15,378 bases of DNA, taken from NCBI GenBank assembly GCA_000438115.1, contig FR903626.1:32094-47471 (forward strand), written 5' to 3'. Source of the DNA: Prevotella sp. CAG:617 (GTDB lineage: Bacteria; Bacteroidota; Bacteroidia; Bacteroidales; Bacteroidaceae). The translations under genes were made by a program, and so were the position numbers. How positions within the stretch are numbered: position 1 is the first letter of the stretch; every line of letters begins with the position of its first letter. The notes beneath the pieces are model-generated. The model saw nothing but the letters and a program-made list of their open reading frames with translations. It was not told the DNA's origin and made no database searches. Of this stretch, positions 7,042 through 14,055 are shown in pieces.

Positions 7042-8388
7042 TCAGCCCTCAGTGGCTGGACCATCCCCCGACGCCGGCTGAGGTGCCCGCGAGAACTTGC
7101 GCGGATAGCGCCACCAGATGGCCAGCAGGGCGCACACGCCCATCAGCAACGGATAATAGAGATACGGAATGATTTCGACCGGACTGATACCGGCCAAACC
7201 ACCAGCCATGAGCAGCTGCGCTCCGTAGGGCAGTACGCCCTGCACAAGACACGAAAACGTGTCAAGCAAGCTGGCACTCTTGCGCGGATCGACACCAAAG
7301 CGCTGACTGATTTCGCGGGCCATGCCGCCCACCGACAGAATGGCCACCGTGTTGTTGGCCGTAAACACATTAGTCACGCCCACCAACACACCTATCGACA
7401 GCTCAGCGGCGCGGGGGCCCGACACATGGCGCGTCAGGCGACGCATCATATAGTCTATACCGCCCATATAGCGGATTATTTCAAGCATACCGCCGGCCAA
7501 CATCGAAATGAGCATCAACTCACCCATACCGCCAATGCCATCGGCCGACGACTGCAGCCAGCCGTCCATGCTAAAACGGCCGCTCCACACGCCCACAATA
7601 CCGGTGAGCAGATTGCCTACCACCAGCACGGCCAGCACGTGCACGCCCAAAATGGCCAGCACGAGTACGGCCAGATAAGGCAGCACCAGATAGCTGTGGC
7701 TGAAGTTGGGCGCAGCCGACACGAAACTGCTCTGCGAGCCCATGACCAAATAGAGGACAAACGAGAGGATAGCGGCCGGTAGCACAATGCGGAAGTTGAC
7801 CTTGAACTTATCGCTCAAGCTGCAGCCCTGACTGCGGGTGCTGACCACCGTGGTGTCGGAAATAAACGAGAGGTTGTCGCCAAAAAACGAACCGCCCACT
7901 ACGGCCGCCGTCATGAGGGGCAGCCCCAGACCGGTTTGCGTGGCAATGCCAGCCGCCACGGGAACCAGCGCCACAATCGTGCCCACCGACGTACCGATGG
8001 AGAGCGACACAAAACAGGCTGCAAAAAACAGACCTGGCAACAGCCATTGCCCCGGCAGCAGGGCCAGTGTGAGCTGCACCGTGGCGTCAATAGCCCCCAT
8101 GGCCTTGGCCGAGGCGGCAAACGAACCGGCCAACACAAAAATCCAAATCATCAGCATCATCCCAGAGTCGCCCGCACCGCGCGAGAACAGGCGGATGCGT
8201 TCGGCCAGCGGCAGACCGCGCGCAATGGCCACCGCATAGACCGAGGCTACGATGAACAACGGTGCCAGCGGCACTTTATAGAAATCGCCCAGCGCTACGC
8301 TGCTGCCGAAAAACAGGCCCACAAACACCAGCAGGGGCGTGAGCGCCAAAAAACTGCCCCTGCGCGGGGCTAAGGATTGCTGATTCAT
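7042..8388 (-). CDS. nhaC: NhaC family Na+/H+ antiporter
   Basis: A polytopic inner-membrane antiporter of 448 residues with about 11-12 hydrophobic segments. It exchanges Na+ for H+ in pH and sodium homeostasis; some NhaC members instead swap amino or organic acids. The signature GGSFFGDNLSFISDTT is at about 165-180, preceded by SIGTSVGTIVALVPVA at 130-145, both in the family's transport core. A second conserved block, NVFTANNTVAILSVGG, is in the C-terminal half. I choose ATG 8388 (MNQQSLAPRRGSFLALTPLL), since the first membrane segment starts right after it. The frame extends to an ATG at 8451, but those 21 residues (MCGQVASGLSDKRIKKFFSHY) are unlike the family. It follows the Fur-like gene by 66 bases and probably shares its promoter. 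Eight consecutive G follow closely after the stop (7036-7029), then the terminator. Confidence 0.88.
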   Translation of the reverse strand: MNQQSLAPRRGSFLALTPLLVFVGLFFGSSVALGDFYKVPLAPLFIVASVYAVAIARGLPLAERIRLFSRGAGDSGMMLMIWIFVLAGSFAASAKAMGAIDATVQLTLALLPGQWLLPGLFFAACFVSLSIGTSVGTIVALVPVAAGIATQTGLGLPLMTAAVVGGSFFGDNLSFISDTTVVSTRSQGCSLSDKFKVNFRIVLPAAILSFVLYLVMGSQSSFVSAAPNFSHSYLVLPYLAVLVLAILGVHVLAVLVVGNLLTGIVGVWSGRFSMDGWLQSSADGIGGMGELMLISMLAGGMLEIIRYMGGIDYMMRRLTRHVSGPRAAELSIGVLVGVTNVFTANNTVAILSVGGMAREISQRFGVDPRKSASLLDTFSCLVQGVLPYGAQLLMAGGLAGISPVEIIPYLYYPLLMGVCALLAIWWRYPRKFSRAPQPASGDGPATEG

Positions 8389-8454
8389 GTAATGAGAGAA
8401 AAATTTTTTAATCCGTTTATCACTGAGGCCAGACGCGACTTGACCACACAAGGC

Positions 8455-8889
8455 TCACTCGTCTGAATGCTGAAGGGCATGTCGGCGAGCACACCGCGGA
8501 CAAAAACCCTTAACCACAAGATTGACACTATCGGGTTCGAACCCTGGAGGCAGACATAAGGGACCTGCAGACATTTGGGGCAGGCAAAACGTACGTCCAC
8601 ATTCTGCACAATAAAAATGGGCATGACCATCACTCAAATGATGAGTGTGCTCGTCGGGGCAAAGTTCATACTTGAGCGAGCCGCTACCGTCTTCAAAAGC
8701 ATGCACCAGATGGTGCTGCTCAAACAACAGCACAGCCCGAAAGATGGTGGAGCGGTCCACCGTTCCCAACCGTCCTTCAAGATCTGCCAGCGAAACGGGA
8801 CCTTTGGATTCCATCAAAGCCTGCAACACCAGCAAGCGCATAGCCGTTGGCCGCACGTTTTTCGTTTTAAGTCGTTCTTCTGCAGTCAT
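8455..8889 (-). CDS. Fur family metal-responsive transcriptional regulator
   Basis: A 144-residue DNA-binding repressor of the Fur/Zur/PerR superfamily. The N-terminal winged helix includes KNVRPTAMRLLVLQAL and the recognition region TVDRSTIFRAVLLFEQHHLVH (about 43-63). The C-terminal dimer and metal domain has His81, 83, 84, 89 and 91. Two CxxC zinc-binding pairs are Cys94/Cys97 (HAHFYCAECGRTFCL) and Cys130/Cys133 (CPRC). Sequence alone does not say whether the regulatory metal is Fe, Zn, Mn or peroxide-sensed Fe. ATG 8889 gives the full domain with no extra length. It is first in a two-gene unit with the NhaC antiporter. A palindrome over its promoter suggests self-regulation. Confidence 0.88.
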   Translation of the reverse strand: MTAEERLKTKNVRPTAMRLLVLQALMESKGPVSLADLEGRLGTVDRSTIFRAVLLFEQHHLVHAFEDGSGSLKYELCPDEHTHHLSDGHAHFYCAECGRTFCLPQMSAGPLCLPPGFEPDSVNLVVKGFCPRCARRHALQHSDE

Positions 8890-8971
8890 TGCGTTAAAGA
8901 ATTTCAGCCTTTGATTTTGCTATTCTCAAAAAAATGAGAGTAACCGACATTCCGATTGGTCTGTCACCCTG

Positions 8972-8984
8972 CAAAGTTATAACT
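8972..8984 (-). promoter_or_regulatory. Promoter -7 element and overlapping palindrome of the Fur-like gene
   Basis: TAACTTTG (8979-8972, minus strand) is a full TAnnTTTG match, placing the transcript start about 75 bases before the ATG. A perfect 10-base palindrome AGTTATAACT (8984-8975) overlaps it, in the right place for a repressor to block RNA polymerase. No clear TTG lies 19-21 bases upstream. Binding by the Fur-like protein itself is inference. Confidence 0.5.
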
Positions 8985-9080
8985 AAATGCCGACTTGACA
9001 CATCTGCAATATGAAAAACGTGCCTTTCGCGAATAACATTACTTATAAAACCGCACCTTCGTATGAGCTCGAAACGATTT

Positions 9081-9122
9081 TCTGAAAAAAAGGTCGGACA
9101 TTAATCTCTTAAAGTCCGACCT
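9081..9122 (-). terminator. Intrinsic terminator after the receptor gene
   Basis: On the minus strand a perfect 9-bp stem AGGTCGGAC / GTCCGACCT (9122-9114 with 9099-9091) encloses a 14-base loop. It is followed by an unbroken T-run. It lies about 80 bases after the receptor stop and separates that unit from the Fur-like gene. Confidence 0.85.
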
Positions 9123-9200
9123 CATTATATTTCCCTGCCACCTTGTTAGGCGACAATGTCTGTACCCCCCAAAACAATCCGACAGGAACCGTAAATGGTA

Positions 9201-11498
9201 TCAATGACCGAAACGTGACGTATCAACCCCCTTCGTCTCCTTTTGCTTATAGCCGCCAAAACGATAGATAAAGTTCAGCGTGACGGCACGGGTGTAGAAA
9301 CCGGGGTTCATGTCAAGATGCTGCCCGTTGAAGCGCACCTTCATGCTGGGCATACTCCGATTGAAAATATCGCTGCAGCGCGCCGTGAGCGAACAGCGGT
9401 CGTGGGCAAAGTTCCACTTCATGCCGGCTGTGAGATTAAAGGACGTGGCCAAATCAAAAGTACCCTGAATAAAAGGCGTCTGCCAATTTCCAACCAACTC
9501 GAACGAGAGATGGCGCCCCACCTTGAACGTATTGTCCCACACGCCGACAAACATCCATTTCGAGCGATTGAAAGGCAAGTCGAAAAAGTGGTCACACTTT
9601 TGCCGGGCCTGCATTCCCACCAGCGTCAGGCGCGACTCATACCATTTGCCCAGGCTGTATGGCACTATGACATTGGCACCCGCCGTGCGCATGTAGTTCC
9701 AGTTGGTCTGCTTGTAAATCAGCGCCAGCCTGTCGGTGGCCTGATAGGGCACCTGCGCAAAATAGTCGGTCACGTGCGTATAGAACAGGCCGAAAATGTA
9801 CTTTTGCTTCCAGATGTACATGCCGCTCAGGCAGTAGCTGGTCATGGGGCGCAGGCCCGGTGAGCCCTGCAGTTCGGAATAGCCGTTCAGGTAAGTCACA
9901 AACGACTGCATGGCCCAATAGCTCGGATAGGTCTTGTCCGTCGACAGCGAAAGTTGGAAAATATGTTTCGGATTTTTCATATAGGTCAGCGAGGCCTGCG
10001 GAAACACCGACCACTTGCGGTAATGGCCCAGACGGTAGTACTCGCCGGTCACCGAAACAGAGAACGACGGTCCGGTGGCCCACTGCCGGCCCAGCGACAC
10101 ATATACGTCGGCCGTGTGCTCATGGCGCCGGCTCTCGGTGTTTTCAGTATCGAACTCACCAGACACCAGCTGATAGGTCTGGAAATCGTGGTCGCTCACC
10201 CAGCGATAGGAGGCGCCGTAGCCCAAGGTCCACTGCTTCGGCCCCAGCCGATGCTGTTGGTCGGCATACAGCGAGTAGCTGCTGATGCGCTGCCCACCCG
10301 TCAGCGTGTAGGACGAGGAGGTGCGCCCGTCGGTCCAGTCCACCTGCATCAGCTGGTCGTTGTCGGCGGTGTAACGCGTAAAATCGCCGCCCACCTTCAG
10401 CCCGAAGGGTGCCTCATACCGAAGCGCCACATTGTGCATGGCCGACAGCATCTGTTTGTGAAGGTCAGACTGCTGGAAATTGCCGTGGGCCAGACTGAGA
10501 TTGTCGCCGTCGGGGACGAAACTTCCCGTATAGGCCACACTGATGCTGCTCTTGGGCCTCAGCTGATAGTCCAGGGAGCCGCGCACCTGATGGGCCCAGT
10601 AGCGGGAACTCAGGCGCTCGTCCTGCCGGATGTCGTACACACCCTCCGGCAGGGTATGAAGTGCGGAAAGCTCGGTATATTCCAGATTTTTTACACAATT
10701 GGCACTGTACATGACATCCACCGTCGTGCGGGGTGACGAAAACCGGAAATTGGCATGGGCGCCACCACTGTTAAAATACTGATTCTTATAGTCCGCGCCC
10801 ACTTCGCCCTGAAAGGACTGCCGCGGCGGACGTTTGGTCACCACATTGAGCACAGCGCCGCGCACGTGCAGCTCGGGCGGTGCGCTGTACATCACCTCCA
10901 CGCGCTCCACCTGATTCACGGACATGCTCCGCAGCAGCGTCTGCAACTGCTCGGCACTCATGGTGGTGGGCCGGCCGTCAAGCATGAGGGTCAGGCTGCC
11001 TGCCCCGGCCAGCGAGAGCTGACCGGAACCGTCCTGCCACACCCCCGGCACCTTGGCCAAGGCTTCGTAGACATTGCTGACAGCCTGCCGCTCCACCAGT
11101 GACGGAAGACGGTAGCAGAGCTTCCCGTCGGCCACCTGCACCAGGGGCCGCTCGGCCTTGACCACCACTTCATCCAGACTCCGGCCCTTGAGCTCCAGCT
11201 GAAGCGTATCGGGCACCGCCACATCGGTCGGCAGCTGAAGCGTCTGATACTGCAGATGCTGGATAATCAGTCGGCCATGAGCCGGAACCTCACTGAACAC
11301 AAACGAACCGTCGGGCGCCGAAAGTGCGACCCCTGCGCAAGTGGAATCCGCCCACAGCAGGACCACCGTAGCGTCGGCCACGGGATGACGCTGCGCATCC
11401 ACCAGCGTAGCACGCAACTGAGCCCACAGACCCATGGGGACACACATCAAAAGCAGCATGACCTTCAGCCCTGCGTACCCGTACTTACTTTTTTTCAT
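9201..11498 (-). CDS. Outer-membrane beta-barrel receptor (TonB-dependent receptor-like, OMP_b-brl_3 type)
   Basis: A 765-residue outer-membrane protein. Residues 1-26 are a signal peptide. Residues about 28-105 form a carboxypeptidase-regulatory-like Ig domain (ATLVDAQRHPVADATVVLL...), ending at the usual LDEVVV junction (108-113). The plug-like domain runs about 110-222, with LMLDGRPTTMSAEQL at 171-185 and VERVEVMYSAPPE...GAVLNVVTK at 197-222. The remaining 540 residues are aromatic-rich amphipathic strands typical of the barrel, ending IYRFGGYKQ plus a short polar tail. This matches the OMP_b-brl_3 group, whose members resemble TonB receptors but usually have unknown cargo. No SusD partner is adjacent, so it is not a standard glycan-uptake pair. 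Its first 14 bases overlap the end of the small lipoprotein gene, so the two are co-translated. Confidence 0.85.
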   Translation of the reverse strand: MKKSKYGYAGLKVMLLLMCVPMGLWAQLRATLVDAQRHPVADATVVLLWADSTCAGVALSAPDGSFVFSEVPAHGRLIIQHLQYQTLQLPTDVAVPDTLQLELKGRSLDEVVVKAERPLVQVADGKLCYRLPSLVERQAVSNVYEALAKVPGVWQDGSGQLSLAGAGSLTLMLDGRPTTMSAEQLQTLLRSMSVNQVERVEVMYSAPPELHVRGAVLNVVTKRPPRQSFQGEVGADYKNQYFNSGGAHANFRFSSPRTTVDVMYSANCVKNLEYTELSALHTLPEGVYDIRQDERLSSRYWAHQVRGSLDYQLRPKSSISVAYTGSFVPDGDNLSLAHGNFQQSDLHKQMLSAMHNVALRYEAPFGLKVGGDFTRYTADNDQLMQVDWTDGRTSSSYTLTGGQRISSYSLYADQQHRLGPKQWTLGYGASYRWVSDHDFQTYQLVSGEFDTENTESRRHEHTADVYVSLGRQWATGPSFSVSVTGEYYRLGHYRKWSVFPQASLTYMKNPKHIFQLSLSTDKTYPSYWAMQSFVTYLNGYSELQGSPGLRPMTSYCLSGMYIWKQKYIFGLFYTHVTDYFAQVPYQATDRLALIYKQTNWNYMRTAGANVIVPYSLGKWYESRLTLVGMQARQKCDHFFDLPFNRSKWMFVGVWDNTFKVGRHLSFELVGNWQTPFIQGTFDLATSFNLTAGMKWNFAHDRCSLTARCSDIFNRSMPSMKVRFNGQHLDMNPGFYTRAVTLNFIYRFGGYKQKETKGVDTSRFGH

Positions 11499-11829
11499 TT
11501 TCTTTATCTCCCTGGTTCAAGAATTTCCGTTCCTCCTTCACTGTGGCCTGCCGCACCAACTTCCCGTCAACAAACGTGAAGGCTGTGGTTACGATGAACC
11601 AACTACCCTTATACAGTTCCTCCTTATAAAGCAAACGCTCCTCAAGCCGACGGCCGTTGACGTAACGCTGATCCTTGCTAAAGGGCTGACCGTAAATATT
11701 GAGGAAATCCGCACGGTCCATCCCCAGTACAACCTGATCCGAACTAAACATACTGACCGATTTGGAAGTATAGCAACTGCACAGTAAAAACAGTCCCAAG
11801 GTCACGACAAGTCCCCGTAGAATTTTCAT
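11485..11829 (-). CDS. Small lipoprotein of unknown function
   Basis: A 114-residue protein with a lipoprotein signal: MKILRGLVVTLGLFLLCSC, with the lipobox ending at Cys19. The mature part (SSDQVVLGMDRADFLNIYGQPF...) has the shape of a small BamE/SmpA-like repeat, in which a VxxGM-xxxxF-xxxYG-P helix-turn is followed by beta strands (WFIVTTAFTFVDGKLV). That similarity is only impressionistic. The C-terminus is strongly charged (KEERKFLNQGDKENEKK). It overlaps the receptor gene by 14 bases in another frame and is first in that operon, so it may be an outer-membrane partner or assembly accessory of the barrel protein. I do not recognise a named family with confidence. Confidence 0.75.
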   Translation of the reverse strand: MKILRGLVVTLGLFLLCSCYTSKSVSMFSSDQVVLGMDRADFLNIYGQPFSKDQRYVNGRRLEERLLYKEELYKGSWFIVTTAFTFVDGKLVRQATVKEERKFLNQGDKENEKK

Positions 11830-11871
11830 TATTCAATTCAAATTCATAAAATAATCACTAACAGAATGAGA

Positions 11872-11896
11872 CAAAGATAGGCGTTTCTTTAAGAAA
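11872..11896 (-). promoter_or_regulatory. Promoter and 13-base palindrome of the lipoprotein-receptor operon
   Basis: TATCTTTG (11879-11872, minus strand) is a full -7 match; the transcript would start about 37 bases before the lipoprotein ATG. Between it and the weak -33 position lies TTTCTT-A-AAGAAA (11896-11884), a perfect 6-bp inverted repeat with one central base, well placed for a repressor or activator. The -33 element itself is poor, which fits a promoter that needs an activator. Confidence 0.55.
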
Positions 11897-11925
11897 TCAC
11901 GGCTGGGTAAGCTATCTTAACAATA

Positions 11926-11971
11926 AGTTCACTACGACACAATCCCTTTAAAACAATTCCACTCAGTTCAC
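11926..11971. repeat. Direct repeat AGTTCAC upstream of the lipoprotein promoter
   Basis: AGTTCAC occurs at 11926-11932 and 11965-11971, 39 bases apart, in the gap between the DUF6624 gene and the lipoprotein promoter. It might be a pair of activator sites. A 7-base repeat can also arise by chance, and no terminator hairpin was seen in this gap. Confidence 0.2.
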
Positions 11972-11991
11972 ATCGCCCCGCACTAATTGAC

Positions 11992-12675
11992 CTATTGCAT
12001 GCGCTGCATATCTTCCACCGTAAGCGCAGGATCATAAATAACCTCCATCCCTATTTCCTGCTTAAGTTGGCGAACATACTCTTCAATGGGGTCAGAACCT
12101 ATCTCCCGCCGCAACCGATTCAAGTCTGACGGATCAGCTACCGGCCAGATATAAACAACTTGTTGCCCGTCCCGACTAAACGTATACGACTGCGTACCAT
12201 ACGTTTGGGGTTGACCTTCGTACATTTTTATCCGGTCGGTCAGCACGGCCCACTCATTACCGGAAATCAATCCCTTCTTTACGGCCTCTGCCAGAAAGGG
12301 AAGAAAATGCTTTTGCTCTTCCAACTCGGCATGATCCACAAGTAACCAAATGGTGTGATAAGACTCTGGCTTCAACTGCTCCGGCAACCCGTTCCGTAAC
12401 AGTTTGGACACCAGTTTCAAATTTTCACGGTCAATAGCCTGCATCTGTTCCGAAAGGCTCACCAGCGAATCGGCCAAACTGGCATTTAAAGAGGTAAGAC
12501 CTTGCTCACTGGCCCGTCTAGTCAATTGTGCAAGTTGCTCTCTGATCGTCTGGTCACGAACCTTGGCCTCACGCAACAGGGAATCTGTTTCAATTGCCGT
12601 CTGCCCATAAGCCGAAAAACAGCCCCACACAATAGTCAATCCCAAAATCAATCCTACAAATTTCTGTATCATCAT
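11992..12675 (-). CDS. Exported DUF6624 domain protein
   Basis: A 227-residue protein of unknown function. Residues 1-24 are a signal peptide (MMIQKFVGLILGLTIVW...AYG), so it acts outside the cytoplasm. Residues about 30-95 are charged and helical (LREAKVRDQTIREQLAQL), possibly coiled coil. The DUF6624 core follows: YHTIWLLVDHAELEEQKHFLP at 106-126, LTDRI at 145-149 and QTYGTQ at 157-162. The invariant-looking His115 and the DRI and YGTQ motifs could be an active site, but none has been shown to my knowledge. Its start is 52 bases after the hydrolase stop with no terminator between, so the two are probably co-transcribed. ATG is doubled at the start (12675 and 12672). Confidence 0.75.
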   Translation of the reverse strand: MMIQKFVGLILGLTIVWGCFSAYGQTAIETDSLLREAKVRDQTIREQLAQLTRRASEQGLTSLNASLADSLVSLSEQMQAIDRENLKLVSKLLRNGLPEQLKPESYHTIWLLVDHAELEEQKHFLPFLAEAVKKGLISGNEWAVLTDRIKMYEGQPQTYGTQSYTFSRDGQQVVYIWPVADPSDLNRLRREIGSDPIEEYVRQLKQEIGMEVIYDPALTVEDMQRMQ

Positions 12676-12727
12676 ATACTGTATTAATGAGAGTCACCCA
12701 GACAATACCGGAAGACATTGGAAAGAA

Positions 12728-13967
12728 TCACAGCGCAAGTATCCAATTGGTCATATCCTGCAAAACCTCTGGACTAATGGTCTGTTCAATGGTTGAATAT
12801 TCAGTAGGAAGACCCGTTGTACAAGACTGAAACAAATGATTCAGGCCTGGATAGATTTTGACACTTGACTTTTCATTTTTCGGTAAGTTCTGTATAATAG
12901 CCGGTACGCTACTTGACGCTATTACCTGCATATCTCTATCACCATTAAGCAGAAACACAGGACATGTTGTCCGTCGCACGTCCTCTGCCGGATCGTAATC
13001 CAGGAAATAGGTAAACCATGAATTCTGCTGCTTCAACAGATAATCACGCAACTGTTCCTTAGTCATCGGATAAGTCTGACCAGATGCCTCTGCTATTTTC
13101 CGCCCCTGCTCATACAGACCATCTATCCCCTTCAAACCAATAGGTGCCATACAAACAGCAAAGTCAATAAGATGCTGCGCGCCAAGCATAAAAGCAACAT
13201 TTGCACCTTCACTATGTCCAACTATACCGACTTTTGAAAACGACCCCATTAAACGCAAAATATTGATTCCTGCCTGTGCATCGTCAGCAACCTCACGAGA
13301 ATTGGCCGCCTGATGGTGCCCCGTTGACTTCCCCACGGCACGGTCGTCATAGCGCAAAGTTGCTATGCCATGTCGGGCCAAGAAGTTGGCTATGACTAAA
13401 AACGTCTTATGTTCATAAAGCTCACTATCGCGATTCTGCGGACCACTCCCCGTCACCATCAGCGCAACAGGTACTCTATCCCCCCGCCTGATAGCCTACG
13501 GGATAGGTCAACGTACCAGCTAACGTAACATGAGCTGTAATATTCTCAAAAGTGACATCCTCCATCACATACGGAAATGGTGGCTGAGGAGTCTGCGGGC
13601 GCTTATATACAGGATGTCCCATTGTCAAGTTCAAAGGAAATTTCATTCCATTCTGCTCAAAAACGCCCTGAATCACACCGTTCCTTAATCGGCCGCTATA
13701 AGTAATACCAACTACGGGAACACTCAGGCTGAGTGAATCTTCCGAAAAGTAGGACAAAGAGGTCCGAATACCCTTTACGCTCTGATCAGGACTGTCCATT
13801 GTACAAACATCACACCCCGTCGTATTCTTCAAAAAATTAAACACTATATTCAACTTGCTTCCGCCTACTTCGAGAGTTCCTGTCCACGAACCGGAAATCT
13901 GCTGGGCACTAACATCCTTAACCATGCCAGCAAACAAGACAACAAATAACAATATTCGAAATTTCAT
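12728..13967 (-). pseudogene. Secreted alpha/beta hydrolase split by a single-base frameshift
   Basis: Two abutting frames are parts of one alpha/beta hydrolase. The 5' piece (13967-13476, 163 residues) has a signal peptide (MKFRILLFVVLFAG...SAQ) and a beta-rich N-terminal domain, ending LTYPVGYQAGG-stop. The 3' piece continues in the +1 frame as GDRVPVALMVTGSGPQNRD, with Ser in GHSEG, Asp in NGDRD and His in GLNHLFQ, about residues 252, 343-345 and 377 of the joined protein. Removing one G from the six-G run at 13480-13485 gives an unbroken 412-residue protein, the normal length for this prolyl-oligopeptidase-like esterase type. The catalytic triad is otherwise intact. The ATG at 13967 is chosen for its signal peptide; an ATG at 14003 lies in the upstream terminator. 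Sequencing error, recent mutation or slippage are all possible. Confidence 0.8.
13480..13485 (-). other. Six-G run at the hydrolase frameshift
   Basis: The minus strand reads CAGGC, six G, ATAGAG, and the frame ends in TAG directly after the run. Five G would restore GCG GGG GAT AGA GTA and join the two halves. A homopolymer is a common place for both base-calling errors and real slippage. Confidence 0.85.
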
Positions 13968-13980
13968 CCTTTCTTCATCT

Positions 13981-14021
13981 AAAAAAACAAGAAGCCATGC
14001 CAAAGTTTTGACACGGCTCCT
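13981..14021 (-). terminator. Intrinsic terminator after the glucan phosphorylase
   Basis: On the minus strand a 12-bp stem (14021-14010 with 14001-13990, three G:T pairs) encloses an 8-base loop. It is followed by TG and seven T (13987-13981). It lies 35 bases after the phosphorylase stop and ends only about 14 bases before the hydrolase ATG at 13967. Confidence 0.85.
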
Positions 14022-14055
14022 AATATATCATTCTATAATAGATACCACTATTTGA

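Larger units (their letters stand above)
8890..9200. other. Intergenic region between fur-like gene and receptor gene
   Basis: These 311 bases hold no supported gene. From right to left on the minus strand they contain the receptor gene's terminator (9122-9081), an AT-rich stretch, a promoter element with an overlapping palindrome (8984-8972) and a 5-bp inverted repeat TCTCA-N6-TGAGA (8939-8924), which lies in the leader of the Fur-like gene. Nothing else was recognised. Confidence 0.6.

Noticed and set aside
7039..7782. Plus-strand open frame of 247 codons opposite nhaC
   Set aside because: His/Gln/Arg-rich shadow of a membrane protein gene; the NhaC signature on the minus strand is decisive.
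8389..8451. Longer NhaC start at 8451
   Set aside because: The added 21 residues are charged and unlike family N-termini; the ATG at 8388 sits right before the first membrane segment.
8530..8547. GGGTTCGAACCC, like the T-arm of a tRNA
   Set aside because: It lies in the Fur-like coding region (PGFEP codons), and no acceptor or anticodon arms can be drawn around it.
14001..14008. AAACTTTG as a promoter -7 element for the hydrolase
   Set aside because: The first base is wrong, no TTG lies 20 bases upstream, and it falls in the terminator hairpin loop.
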